Shown here one piece after another: positions 1 to 11,101 of a DNA stretch of 64,000 nt. This DNA comes from Bryoerythrophyllum caledonicum. Taxonomy: Eukaryota > Streptophyta > Bryopsida > Pottiales > Pottiaceae. A model generated the notes under the pieces. The model was not told where the DNA came from, did no database searches, and saw only the letters and a list, made by a program, of their open reading frames with translations. The position numbers and the translations under genes were made by a program. How positions within the stretch are numbered: position 1 is the stretch's first letter; each line of letters opens with the position of its first letter. The stretch covers positions 7,857,560 to 7,921,559 of the forward strand of contig OZ020525.1 of the NCBI GenBank assembly GCA_963971425.1, in the 5' to 3' direction.

Positions 1-1606
1 GCACGACGAACAAGAGGAGCAAGACCAAGAGCTAGAGTAAGCACGATAAACAAGAGGAGCAAGATCAGGAGCTGGAGTAAGCACGACGAACAAGAGGAGC
101 AAGATCAGGAGCTGGAGCAAGCACGACGAACAAGAGGAGCAAGATCAACAGCTGGAGTAAGCACGACGAACAAGAGGAGCAAGATCAAGAGCTCGAGTAA
201 GCAGGACGAACAAGAGGAGCAAGATCAAGAGTTGGAGTAGGCAGGACGAACAAGAGGAGCAAGATCAGGAGCAGGAGCAAGCACGACAAACAAGAGGAGC
301 AAGATCAGGAGCTGGAGCAAGCACGACGAACAAGAGTAGCAAGATCAAGAGCTGAAGTAAGCAGGACGAACAAGAGGAGCAAGATCTGGATCTAGAGTAA
401 GCACGACGAACAAGAGCAGGAAGATGAGGAGCTGGACTAAGCACGACGAACAACAGGACCAAGATCAAGAGCTGAAGTAAGCAGGACGAAGAAGAGGAGC
501 AAGATCTGGATCTAGAGTAAGCACGACGAACAAGAGCAGCAAGATGAGGAGCTGGAGTAAGCACGACGAACAAGAGGATTAAGATCAAGAGCTAGAGCAA
601 GCACGACGAACATGAGGAGCAAGATCAAGAGCAGGAGTATGCACGACAAACAAGAGGAGCAAGATCAACAGCTGGAGTAAGCACGACGAACAAGAGGAGC
701 AAGATCAAGAGCTGGAGCAAGCACGACGAACAAGAGGAGCAAGACCAGGAGCTGGAGTACGCACGACGAACAAGACGAGCAAGACCAAAAGCTGGAGTAA
801 GCACGATAAACAAGAGGAGCAAGATCAGGAGCTGGAGTAAGCACGACAAACAAGAGGAGCAAGATCAGGAGCTGGAGCAAGCACGACGAACAAGAGGAGC
901 AAGATCAACAGCTGGAGTAAGCACGACGAACAAGAGGAGCAAGATCAAGAGCTCGAGTAAGCAGGACGAACAAGAGGAGCAAGATCAAGAGTTGGAGTAG
1001 GCAGGACGAACAAGAGGAGCAAGATCATGAGCTGGAGCAAGCACGACAAACAAGAGGAGCAAGATCAGGAGCTGGAGCAAGCACGACGAACAAGAGTAGC
1101 AAGATCAAGAGCTGAAGTAAGCAGGACGAACAAGAGGAGCAAGATCTGGATCTAGAGTAAGCACGACGAACAAGAGCAATAAGATGAGGAGCTGGAGTAA
1201 GCATGATGAACAAGAGGATTAAGATCAAGAGCTAGAGCAAGCACGACGAACATGAGGAGCAAGATCAAGAGCAGGAGTATGCACGACAAACAAGAGGAGC
1301 AAGATCAACAGCTGGAGTAAGCACGACGAACAAGAGGAGCAAGATCAAGAGTTGGAGCAAGCACGACGAACAAGAGGAGCAAGACCAAGAGCTGGAGTAT
1401 GCACGACGAACAAGAGGAGCAAGACCAAGAGCTGGAGTATGCACGATAAACAAGAGGAGCAAGATCAGGAGGTGGAGTAAGCACGACGAACAAGACGAGC
1501 AAGATCAAGAGCCGGAGCAAGTAGGACGAACAAGACGAGCAAGATCAGGAGCAGAAGCAAGCACGACGAACCAAAGGAGCAAGATCAAGAGCGGGAGTAA
1601 GCACGA
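1..1606. repeat. 40-bp minisatellite array, left block
   Basis: Tandem units of 40 bp, typical unit GCACGACGAACAAGAGGAGC followed by AAGATCAAGAGCTGGAGTAA, run from the first base of the window. The plus strand is strongly purine rich. Because 40 is not a multiple of 3, the array cycles through all frames every 120 bp, which produces long leucine/serine-rich (minus) or charged (plus) open frames that are artefacts. Units near 240 and 960 are near copies at an offset of about 720 bp (18 units), so higher-order duplication exists. The array ends abruptly where the element A LTR begins and resumes after it at 12653. Confidence 0.95.
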
Positions 1607-3157
1607 TGTCGTGTTGAGAAACTTTGCTTTAGGAAAGACATGGTCTTTTTTGCATTTAGGTAGTTAAGTGCAAGACTTATCTTGTATGTGTGGCTTCAAC
1701 AAACATAAAAAATGGCTATTTTGCCTTTCTTTTGTTTCTAGTCTATCTCCATAACACTCTTAATCTAGAAGTTCCCATCTTCAAACGCTGCCTTTAAAAA
1801 TCCCACCACTAATTTTCACATAACTTTCTATCTACAAGTCTAATGATTCTAGGATTTTGACACAACCTTTATAATCTTGTTAAAAAGCTATGTACCAATT
1901 TTCACTATTACTGGATCAATTCTCAACAAGATCCATGGCCTCAAACTCCTCTGCCTCTAATATCAGCCCCCCCTACTTCAATTCTTCATCACTCCTATTC
2001 TATTACAGACAAAGATCTCAAAATTTGTACATAAGTCACTCATATAACAAAAAACACTTCCACAAAAAAATTAATCCTAAAGACTCTATCAATAATCTCC
2101 CAAAGCGTAGTTTCCTTATACCAAGTTTTGCCGTTGAATCCCTCAAATACCCCGATTATAATTTACCTCATAACTTTTGGATTATAGTCCTAATGGATCT
2201 AAGATTTTAACACAATCTTTCTAAGACAATTATAATACTACCCTCAAAATATCACAATCAAACTCACAATGATCGCGAAACACCACTCCTTCAAAGTATT
2301 TATACATTACTGCCTCAATTTCTAAACCCCTCTTTATTCAAATCCGCACCACGGCTTCACTACAACTCCGATTGGAGCGTGTGATACATCACTAGAAAGC
2401 TAACAACAAGAGGAACAACATTCTAAAAACTGACAATCAAGTTCTAAAAACTCGCGATGAAACAAGCAGAAACCTGAGGCTATTTGTAGTCTTGGGGAGA
2501 AGAGCTCGAGCGGGGGAGAAGGGCAAGAAAGTCAAGAATCAACATCAGCCCACGCCTTCAAGCCCCCTTCTTTGACCAAAGTTTGGTCACCTAAGTCAAT
2601 TTACCTCCAATTCTTGCCCATAACTTCCCATATAAGCCTAGATTCCCTCTTATCTCTTATCTACAATGTCAACAAGTAGCTGCCCCTATTTTCTTCCCTC
2701 TAACTTGACTCTAAACACTAGCATTTCTTACTTTTACTACAAACTAAACTACCATAACACTCTGTTTAGGTTTTTTGGTCTTAGAAGCGTTAAAAATTGG
2801 CTTAAATACCATTAGAGCCCACGTACTGTCATCGACCGCGGCTCAGTTCGGCTGGCTGAGCATTTCGTTGCACCTCGCCGGTCCGCGTTCGATTCCTTGG
2901 CTTGTCAGAGCGGCTAGCGCACGCTTGGTCAGGGGACTGCTGGAATCAGCAGGAAAACCAGCTGGTGGACGCTCCTAAGCCCTGAGCTAGTGACAAGAGG
3001 CAGTAAAAGATCCTCTAAGATAAAGATGTTATTTGGTGAAGTATGACTGCGTAATTGAGGATGAATCCGCTAGTCATGTCTTCACCTTCGGCCCTAACCA
3101 TTCTCTTTCCCCTCTTTTTAAATCCTTTTACAACATCTACTGATTTCCTTCACGATA
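1607..3157 (-). repeat. Element A left LTR (3' LTR in element orientation)
   Basis: 1551 bp matching 11102-12652 over its whole length. By eye I count about four substitutions, including the last-but-one base of the terminus (CACGATA here, CACGACA in the other copy). It contains a Pol III B-box-like GTTCGATTCC (2887-2896) and the motif CTGAGCTAGTGACAAG (2982-2997), both shared with other LTR-like sequences in the window. The open frames inside (1890-2210, 2775-2978, 3055-3360) occur identically or nearly so in the other LTR and show no recognisable domain. Confidence 0.95.
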
Positions 3158-3615
3158 TACACCCCCTCCAAACTTGTACATCCTCCGCGATGTGCCAAAC
3201 TAGTTTGGCTCTTCAACGTCTCTATCTTCATTTTCATCAGCATCGATGTTTGATCTGCATCCTCTTCGTAATCTTCATCAATAGTAATGTCTTCAAAGTT
3301 AAGGTCACCGTGACGTCTTCTGAATGTTTTGACTCTTTTTTCAGCCACCGGTATTGTTAATTGCGTGCCGTCCAATTCACGAAGTGTATACGTGCCATTT
3401 TCATGGACTTCCACCACCACATAAGGTCCAAACCATCTCCGTGCAAATTTTCTGAGAGTGCTGTGTTGATGCTCTAAACTACTAACAAACACCAACACCG
3501 AATCTCCAGCTTGAATTGGTTTGATCCTTAATCTGTGAGTCTTATCAAATCTTTCTTTGTTTTTGAACCTTGCTGCCTTTAACCTCTCCAATGCCACCCC
3601 TTTGTCTTCAGGCAA
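3118..3615 (-). pseudogene. Integrase C-terminal part (element A)
   Basis: The open frame encodes the tail of a Ty3/gypsy integrase: a basic region (RFDKTHRLRIKPIQAGDSVL) followed by FARRWFGPYVVVEVHENGTY and LRELDGTQLTIPVAEKRVK. This is the SH3-like C-terminal domain that in this family follows the catalytic core. The frame runs into the LTR. It is separated from the catalytic core (ending at 3673) by a stop in the linker, so it is a fragment of one broken pol gene. No chromodomain follows. Confidence 0.85.
3158..3177 (-). other. Polypurine tract of element A
   Basis: On the minus strand the bases directly before the left LTR read GTTTGGAGGGGGTGTA. This is the purine-rich plus-strand primer expected at the inner edge of a 3' LTR. 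Its position and composition support minus-strand orientation. Confidence 0.6.
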
Positions 3616-3672
3616 TTGTTGAAGTTGCTCTATCCGGAGCTCCAGTAACTCTTCTCTTGATATTCCATCCTT

Positions 3673-4761
3673 CTAATTTAAAAACGCCCATGTAGGTATA
3701 GAAGTTTCTGTTGGCATGATAGGCTTCTGGCCAAGCATTAATTCTATTGGCATGTAGCTTGTGACCGTGCTGTGAGTGGTTCTATCTGCCCCTAACGCAA
3801 ATGGAAGTAGCCTAGGCCACTGTTTTGGTTGTCTTTTACATGCTTTGACCACAACATTAATGATAGGAGGATGTCCTCTCTCACTCTTCCCATTTGCTTC
3901 AGGATTATAAGCTGTGGTGAGCCTTAACTTCACCCCATATCTCTTGAAAAACTCTGTGGCTTCAACAGCATTTAACTCACCACGATCCGCTCTCATCCTG
4001 CCGATACTTCCATATCTACTGAAGATGTCCTCCAATATGAATCTACAAATCCCTTCGGTGGATTTGGTCCTCAAAGCCCTTCCTTCAACAAAGTTTGAGA
4101 GTTCTTCTCTAGCCAAAACAAGGTATTTCATGCCCCATAGACCTAATGGCATTGCAACCAAATCAATCACCCACTGAAAATGCATTGCAAGTGGATAAGT
4201 AGGATGCAACTCATCTCTGTATCTCATTTTGGATTGCAGTTGACACTTTGTACAAGAACCTACAAATTCTTCCACGTCTTTGTACAAGCCCTTCCACCAA
4301 TATCGTTCTTTGATCTTATAGTATGTAGCCCAAACTCCCCTGTGCCCTGCCCAAAGAGTGTCATGAAACTCTTTGAGAACTTGACTCTTAGTCTCTGCAT
4401 CGCCAACCACTCTCAATGGCATTCCATCCTTCCTCTTTGGCCTTTTCCACAAGAATCCATCTCTTAAGAGGTAGTTATAAGACTGGTGTCTGATATCCTT
4501 AAAGATCTTGTCTAACCAGCCTTCTTTCGTCTTCAAGGTCTTCAAATATATGCCAATATCCCTCAACCTATCTTGATAAAGCTCTTCTTTGATTGATTGA
4601 TCACCATCACTAGTGTTCGCTCCATCTATTGCCAAAACATAGCCATAGTCTTTATCTTCATCATCTTCACCAATCTCTTGTGCCTCCATATCTTCTTCAT
4701 CCGTATATCTGGCTCTAGATAGCATATCTGCCACAGTTTTTTTTGCCAATAATATGTACAA
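3673..4761 (-). pseudogene. RNase H end, zinc-binding domain and integrase core (element A)
   Basis: The frame starts near the end of RNase H (TVADMLSRARYTDEED). It continues through the HHCC zinc finger (HDTLWAGHRG, then CTKCQ) and an integrase core with the three acidic residues in WVIDLVAMP, MRADRGELNA and NPEANGKSERGH. Downstream is the usual LPFALGADRTTHS...GQKPIMPTETSIPTW segment. The catalytic triad looks intact. The junction with the upstream RNase H frame is a frameshift in a run of eight T (plus strand, near 4736-4744): the RNase H frame reads VFVHIIGKKN and then diverges. The product would be nuclear and insert element cDNA into chromosomes, but it is not translatable as a full polyprotein here. 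Confidence 0.92.
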
Positions 4762-5182
4762 ACACAGGATTTAGTGATCTAATGTAGGCTATCCAACGTA
4801 GCATTGCAATGTCTGGTGTAGAATAATTTGCAATCATGCCAAGTAATGGCAAATAGTCAGTCTCTAAGATAACATTGGCACCAATCAAGTAGTTTCTGTC
4901 TGCTTTCAGCGCTGTCAATGCTCCTAAAAGCTCCCTCTTCACTTGTGGATATGCTCTTTGTCGTTCTGTAAGAATCCTTGCACCAAATCTTATAGCAAAT
5001 CTTCTCCCTTCTACATCATCTTGGCCAATAGCCCAACCTATAGCAATTGGACTACTATCAACAGTCACAATTACTGATCTGCCGCTATCGTACTCAACTT
5101 GCCTTAGAATTGGTGAAGACTTCAAAATATCCTTTAGTCCCTCCATTGCCAACTCTTGATCACTTCCCCATTTGAACTTCAC
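4715..5182 (-). pseudogene. RNase H domain (element A)
   Basis: This is the RNase H domain of Ty3/gypsy pol. It includes the connection segment WGSDQELAMEGLKDILKSSP, the first acidic residue in VIVTVDSSPIAIGWAIGQDD, the glutamate region RQRAYPQVKRELLGALTALK, and LETDYLPLLGMIANY with the next aspartate. It normally removes RNA from the RNA:DNA hybrid during reverse transcription. It abuts the RT frame at 5183 with a frame change and ends in the frameshift before ADMLSRARY. The order fits a single ancestral reading frame from RT through integrase. Confidence 0.88.
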
Positions 5183-5695
5183 TCATTTTCTTAAAAGTTT
5201 GTACAATGGATCAGCGACATGAGTGAAATGTGGAACCCAAATCTGATAAAAGACACACGCCCCCAGAAACCTCCTTACTTCAGTAATGCTAGTACATGCT
5301 TTCATTCTTCCAATAGCATCTACTTTCTCAAGGTTAGGTTTCCGCCCATATCTCCTACACAAATGTCCAACTACCACGATTTCTTCCACACCAAACTTAG
5401 ACTTATCAATGGACAATGTCAAATCCACTTCTTCATGTCTTTCCAAAATCTTCTCCACATCTGTAATATGATCATTTACAAATGCTCTGCAACCATCCTT
5501 GCCCACTGTCACGTCCTTTGTTTCTTCCTTACAACCTTTGATTGGTATATCATCAACAAAGGGTATTGTCTTTTCAGGGACAAAATCCTTTAGAATACGG
5601 TTCATGGCGTTCTGCATGTGAGCCACCGAATTGGTGGCACCTTGACGTAGTGTGCACATTCTAACAAGTCCCAATGTAGTCTTCATGGTTGTCAA
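5183..5695 (-). pseudogene. Reverse transcriptase palm/thumb (element A)
   Basis: The catalytic box reads TIPFVDDIPIKG, a variant of YVDD in which the two catalytic aspartates are kept. It is followed by the usual thumb elements (FGVEEIVVVGHLCRRYGRKP, then EVRRFLGACVFYQIWVPHF) and ADPLYKLL. The segment before the box (LVRMCTLRQGATNSVAHMQN) corresponds to the conserved G-A-T-N-S stretch. The N-terminal half of RT is in other frames upstream, showing frameshifts or stops between 5696 and 5892. Confidence 0.9.
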
Positions 5696-6648
5696 ATCCC
5701 TGCTTTCATTTGCAAGTTGAAACTGATCGTAACCTGAGTATAGGTCTCAATAGAATAGATGCCATGTCCTGCAAATGCCTCAGCAACTTCCTCTACAACC
5801 GGCCCAGATCCTTTGTTCCTGATAGTGACCTTATTTGTTGGCTGAATGTCTTGGATAAACCTTAAGGCTCCCGATTTCTTTGGTACTGTGAATCAACAAT
5901 TGGAATACGGAGCCATAGAAGGTTCAAGTATACCCATACGCACCTTCTCCTTTAATAAACTCACAAGCTTGGGCAATAATACCTTTGTTACTGGTATAGG
6001 CTTCAAATCCCATGGCACATGCGGTACAGTGAAAATAACCATTGGTACAACTACAGTAGGTTGCCCACATCCAATTTTATGTGGTGATGAAGCAAAGGCC
6101 TTACCATGTTTGGAGAGCATGTCTCGGAACTTTTTCTTCTCTAGTTCATTCAAGTCTCCAATCTCTAGTTTGCCAATTGACTCATCAGTAAACTTGTGCC
6201 CAATTTGTCTTGATTGTCTTAATCCAGGCTCCTTTCCAGCTTGTCTGATAAGATCCTCAGTATCAGGTGGTAACTGTGTTGCCACGGGCCTCACTTTCTT
6301 TGCCACTGTTTTGTACTTGGTGTTAACATTGGCCTCAAAGTGTGCACCATAGCTTCCAACCAAACCCTTGGTTGTTGTCAATTCTAGTAGTTCATTATAG
6401 ATTTCCCTTGAATGAACCTCAACCATAACATCACCAGGTATTGATTTTTTGTCTAGTACGCCTTCTAAAACTCTTACTATATCTTCTGCAAATCCTTCTT
6501 CTTCTATCACTCCAGTAATATCTTCCCCACTCAACACCACACCCACTCTTTTTAATTTTCTTTCAATTTTCTTAATTGTCTTTCTCTGTACAGGATCTAA
6601 ATCATTAATCCTCACAAAAGTTACAAGGCTTTCTCCAGTAACGTTCAA
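5696..6648 (-). pseudogene. Protease-RT linker and RT N-terminus (element A)
   Basis: The 251-codon frame (5893-6648) contains a linker with GQPTVVVPMVIFTVPHVPWD and the RT entry segment VRMGILEPSMAPYSNC. Past 5892 in the same direction one can read FTVPKKSGALRFIQD and PTNKVTIRN, the conserved fingers motifs, but stops and a frameshift lie between these and the catalytic box. This is the usual N-terminal RT layout (EPSxAPYSNxWFTVPKK...RFIQD). I treat it as one damaged gene segment. Confidence 0.8.
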
Positions 6649-6664
6649 AACGATACGACGGCTA

Positions 6665-7205
6665 CTATTTACATTGGGGAATGAGATAGTAGATAAATCC
6701 CTTGCACCCGTGGACCCCCATGTTCCACGTGTACAATCTAGAAACCCTGAAAGTCTTCAGAGTCATCAACCATGGGTGCCTCTCTGAGTTGAGATATATG
6801 CCTCTCGTGATTTGGCTTAACAGTGAGAAATTGCACCGCTTTCTTTCCATCACAACTCCGTATTCTAGCATAGTGTGAGCCATCATCCAATACCTTCGTC
6901 CCCATCCGCGTAGCAGTGATATACGGTTGCCCCAAAATAACCGGATATGTGCCATTGTTCTGCACAAAGAAATTTTGTTCAACCTCAACATCCCCAATCT
7001 TGGTCTTAACAGCTGGACATGCACCATAAAGACCTCATTTTCATTGTTTGCCGCTCGGAGGATCCACCCATGGTTGATGTCAATGGGCCACTTACCCTTT
7101 TAATAGACCTTCCTCGAGATAATATTAATCTCAGATCCATGATCAACAAGAGCTAAAATAGGCGCATCCAGGTCTCCAAGCTTCACAAGCGTTTCTGTAG
7201 TAGCT
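6665..7205 (-). pseudogene. Aspartic protease domain (element A)
   Basis: Minus-strand translation around 7115-7180 gives a protease-like core reading DAPILALVDHGSEINIISR. Further on is YPVILGQPYITATRMGTKVL and then AVQFLTVKPNHERHISQL, the flap-to-C-terminal region of a retropepsin-like domain. The active-site triplet is DHG rather than the common DSG or DTG. The domain is cut by frame changes: the 7206 frame stops just before it, and two overlapping frames (6665-7027, 6738-6965) cover its second half. The normal role is to process Gag-Pol. Confidence 0.72.
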
Positions 7206-8465
7206 CTAGCCCTGAATGTACGTTCTCATTGCGTCACCCTCATGCTCTCCGAGAAACTCTCCACCTATGCAACATGTCATTGCAATCTCTTCAGAAGAAA
7301 CGTGTACATCTGCTTCTTCTTGTTTCCTTGCAAAAAACCCAAGGGAAAACATCTGTAAAACCTCATCTTCCATTTCTCTATCCAAAAAATTAGTAACATC
7401 TTGAAAATCCTCCTCCGTTGTGTTTGTGGAATCACACATGATGGCAAATACATGTCCAATCTCTTGTTCCTCATCGATAGTCATATGAGTGTCTATAGCC
7501 CTTGCCATCATTGTCTCTACTGTCATTTGTCTCTTTCTCTTGATAACATCAATAATAAGCTCGTGAAAGTCTTTCTTGGCAATGCCAAGAGCTTCTCTCA
7601 ATGTGAACTCAATCTTGGCATCAAGAATTCTCTCCTCAAGAATGCCCTTCATATCAATAGAAGACTCAATATCAGATTGAAGTTTGTAGGCTGGCGTTTT
7701 ACCTCTTGTCTTTGTAGAATCTTCTCTCTCCTTTCCCTTCTTGTTGCTCATCCTTTCCTCCCACTTGTCTTTTGCAAGTGGTGCACTTCCCGGGTGTACG
7801 GTAGAAGGTCCAGCATCTTGTTTCTGACGGGTGTGATTTGTTGGCCCTTGTCCTGAAGCACTATCTCTGCCGCTTGTTGGCTTTCTCTTGCTCACAGGCT
7901 CTGCGGTCTCTTCCTCCTCATCTCTATCACATTTTGCTTCTACCAAAGCATCACTAGGCAAATCCATCCCTTCTTCATTAGCCAAATATGCTCTGATGGT
8001 AATTGAATCTACTGGATCATCCCATCCAGTAAGCTGTCTAATGGCTTGTGCACCTCTTACCATAAATTCAATGGGTATACGAGATGAAGCTTTGCTCTGC
8101 TCAACCCCAATGTTATAAGCTTCTGCATCTTTGCCTTTCGAAGAGTTGCCCCTCCCCATCTTCTCATCCATTAGCTTCTTCATGCCGCCTCTTCCAAAGT
8201 TAGTGTTTAACGCTTCTTCGGATGAAGCATCTCTAATTTTTCCTTCTTTAAAGGTAATAATCCCACTCTTCATAGCATCTGCATACGAATCACAATCTCC
8301 ACGCTTATGGCCCGGATCATCACACCAAATACACCTGACCACGATCTCCTTCTGTCCTCCAACATGGTTTGATGAGCTTGCCTTTCTGTCCTTCTTAAGC
8401 GTTGTCGTGGTAGAGAGTTTATGTTCCAAGAAAATACTGGATTTCTGGCTGCCACTTTTACTCAA
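7206..8465 (-). pseudogene. Gag C-terminal part with zinc knuckle (element A)
   Basis: A 419-codon frame with one CCHC zinc knuckle near its start (CIWCDDPGHKRGDCDSY, spacing C-x2-C-x4-H-x4-C), the nucleocapsid signature. A long charged linker follows (KRKPTSGRDSASGQGPTNHT; KKGKEREDSTKTRGKTPA) up to the protease. The apparent start is a TTG codon that lies at the junction with the LTR-like insert at 8475-10175. In the intact ancestor this was therefore continuous with the 293-codon Gag N-terminus at 10168-11049. Confidence 0.82.
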
Positions 8466-8474
8466 TCAAGTTCT

Positions 8475-10175
8475 TGATAAAAGAAACTCCAAATATATAT
8501 GAAGATTGTCCCTTTCAAGAGACAATCACTTCATTACACAAGTCCTTATAGGACAAAGGAACCCAACTATCTAAAGAAACTATATAATTTTACAAGCCTT
8601 AGAAAAGGAAACTAACCCGAATCCTAAGAGCTTGTATCTCTTAATCTAACCGTCTAAATAGATCCAAACTTCAGCAGTAGAAGTGATATACTATTAAAAT
8701 CAGCTACACAAAGTTTCAACCGTAGATACCTCACGGATCTTGAGATATCACAGAAATACCTACAGCCTCTCTAAAACCTTGTTTACAAACACCCGCGCAC
8801 CAAAATCTTCATAACTTCCAAGAAAATGCTCCAAACGCTACGAAACTTAAGATATAGCTTGACAGCATAATAAACCACCTTTTTGAAAAATCTTAGCCAA
8901 AAACTCGTCCAGAAGCCAAAGATATGGCCAAAACCGCCACCAACATCAAAGTAATATACTTACAGTCTTAGAAAATATTTGTGCGCTGTTCAGCTCCAAA
9001 TATCTCCTACATAAAAGCTCCAAATCCTTCGATTCTTCCGCGTAAAAGGTAGAGCTTGAAAACACCTTTGTAGCCACTCTTCCCGATCTCCAAAAGCTTT
9101 CTCGAAACTCCCGGAATGCTCAAAAGAGTGGCAGTAGGTTCCCAAATCGCCCCTTAACTTCTAACGCTCATAACTTCTTAACCCCAACTCCAAATCCTAC
9201 GTTTTTTGTACCCAAAGTATAGTCTGCAATCCAAACTACTCGAATATGGCCTCCCTCGATCGAATGCCCCCTTCAGAGTCGCTGAAACGCTTGATAAGGC
9301 CGCGGACAGCCCCCTTGATTCTCATTGGACACGAGAATCGGCGAATGGGAGGAGGACATTTCATCCAAAACCCATCCCCCTCCATCCCTTGCCACCTCCT
9401 CCTATCCTTTGCCACCTCCTCCTATCCTTTGCCACCTCCTCCTATCCTTTGCCACCTCTTTCTTATCCTTCGTCACCTCCTTCTTATCCTTCTATCCCTT
9501 GCCATATCATTCTATGTTTTTTTTACACTATCTTTTGCATATTCAATTCTATCATTTCTATTTAAACATTTAGAACTAAACTCTAAACTTTGAGGCCAAA
9601 CTTTATCTAAAAGCTTAACATCAAACATTTAAGTCCTAAATAATCCAAAGACTTCAACAAATTTAACAAAAACGTACGAAATAACCCTTTCATATCAACT
9701 TTCAAACTAATTTACCAACTATTATAACAAACCCCAAACTTATAAACATATTACCAATCGTGATTGGTTTTTTACATATTTTTGGTAATCCCAATGCTAC
9801 AAACGCTTATATACTACTGGATGACATCTTCGCACATCGATCACGGCTCAGCGGGCTGGCTGAGCGTTCCGCCACACTAAACTAGTTCAGAGTTCGATTC
9901 CCGTAGACTCCCTGAACGGTTAATGTGACGCGTGGTCCTGGGGGCTGCTAAAACCTTAGCAGTGAGACAGCCGGTTGACGCTCCTAAAGCCTGAGCTAGT
10001 GACAAGATGCAGGAATATCATTCCCAAGATAAGGCTCGCCCCGGTAAAGTATGACCGTGTGGTTGAGGATGAATCCACTAGTCATATCTTCACTGTTGGC
10101 CTAGACCATTCAATACCCCCTATTTTTCTATACTAATATATGTTTTCACACCATGTATGTAATCACTTCACGACA
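8475..10175 (-). mobile_element. LTR-like insertion (probable old solo LTR) inside element A gag
   Basis: On the minus strand it begins TGTCGTGAAG, the same ten bases that begin the minus-strand LTR of element A. It carries diverged versions of that LTR's internal landmarks: GTTCGATTCC (9892-9901), CTGAGCTAGTGACAAG (9991-10006) and a GAGGATGAATCCACTAGTCA box. The other end is less clear (TGATAAAAGAAACT at 8475). It has no coding domain. I found no convincing target duplication. It separates Gag N- and C-terminal halves, so a solo LTR of a related family, or an old rearrangement, fits best. Confidence 0.6.
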
Positions 10176-11049
10176 GCGTAGTCATCTCCACCTTCAACTC
10201 TCTGATGCCTTTCATAAGTTCTTCAAGAGTGTCATTGTCCACGACTTTGCCATTTGAAGAACTCGATGGCGTTGAAGGCACCGAAGAAGGTAACACCTTA
10301 GAAAATGATACGGATGGTATATCACCCCTCGAGATAGCTCCTCGAGCCTTCACACGTTGTTGCTTCGCAATAAGGCTTACCGACTCTTCTAACCTTCTCC
10401 ACTCAGGATCAAAACCTCCTTTAGTTGTCGCATCTTGGAGTATAAAAAGAAGTCTATCTTCCAATACATCATCTGCAGCCTGAAGAAACAACTCCGACTT
10501 CCTTGTGTCAAGCAGCCGCTTCTCTGATACCGGAAGTTGCCCGTACTTCTTCTCAAATTCCCTCAAGAGTTCAATGGGCCCCATATTCTTACCCGGTTGT
10601 AGTACAATCCATTCCAAGAATGCCCTCTTTGACATCCTCTGAGAATCCTCATCGAAATATTCTTCCTTCAATCTCTCAGCAAACCGGGCCCATGTATTCA
10701 CATACATGGCACCATGAAGTTCTCTCACTCTCTCACGGATTTCAGGCACAACTGCAAGGTCAAAGGATTCGATCATCCTTGCATCTGGCACTCGATAAAT
10801 CTCCATTTCACACGTGTAAGCCTTCGAAAAACCCGTGATATTCTTGCCATCAAACCTCCCACTCTTGTTAATGACATCTTTCAACGCCTTTGTGGCCCCT
10901 TGTCCATTTACATTAACTGCTTGTTGACCCATAAACATCTGCATGACTCGAAGAAGATCTTCAGCAAAATTTGAGCCACCACCTCTATCTCTTGCTCCAC
11001 CACCTATATCTTGGGCACCACCAGCTTCAGGCCCTCCAGGATCAGTCAT
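10168..11049 (-). CDS. Gag N-terminal/capsid part (element A)
   Basis: A 293-codon frame starting at an ATG at 11049, 53 bases inside the 5' LTR. It begins with a glycine-rich stretch (MTDPGGPEAGGAQDIGGGAR). A retrotransposon capsid-like region follows, containing INKSGRFDGKNITGFSKAY, a helix-rich part with YVNTWARFAERLKEEYFDED, and EFEKKYGQLPVSEKRLLDTR. Ty3/gypsy capsids of plant type have this F-G-x-N-I...W...F...L+...Y order. The frame stops where the LTR-like insert begins (TGTCGTGA supplies the TGA), so the protein lacks its zinc knuckle and is truncated. Confidence 0.82.
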   Translation of the reverse strand: MTDPGGPEAGGAQDIGGGARDRGGGSNFAEDLLRVMQMFMGQQAVNVNGQGATKALKDVINKSGRFDGKNITGFSKAYTCEMEIYRVPDARMIESFDLAVVPEIRERVRELHGAMYVNTWARFAERLKEEYFDEDSQRMSKRAFLEWIVLQPGKNMGPIELLREFEKKYGQLPVSEKRLLDTRKSELFLQAADDVLEDRLLFILQDATTKGGFDPEWRRLEESVSLIAKQQRVKARGAISRGDIPSVSFSKVLPSSVPSTPSSSSNGKVVDNDTLEELMKGIRELKVEMTTLS

Positions 11050-11081
11050 TCTGCCTTAACCAAACTAAATGTCCTAAAGCA

Positions 11082-11099
11082 CTCTCAGTGGAAGCACCA
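11082..11099 (-). other. Primer binding site of element A
   Basis: On the minus strand, two bases after the LTR, the sequence reads TGGTGCTTCCACTGAGAG. It begins with TGG, as required to pair with a tRNA 3' CCA, and sits at the expected place between LTR and gag. I could not assign the tRNA. A scan against the host tRNA set would settle it. Confidence 0.6.
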
Positions 11100-11101
11100 A
11101 A

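Noticed and set aside
1..1606. CRISPR-like array
   Set aside because: Units are contiguous and degenerate with no constant repeat/unique spacer alternation, and the context is eukaryotic retroelements.
2820..2900. Functional tRNA gene at the B-box
   Set aside because: No cloverleaf can be formed by eye: the acceptor stem is missing and box spacing is irregular. Kept only as a tRNA-like module.
2775..2978. 67-codon ORF in the element A LTR, repeated at 12270-12473
   Set aside because: It is identical because the LTRs are identical. It overlaps the tRNA-like module, has no domain and its start is not supported.
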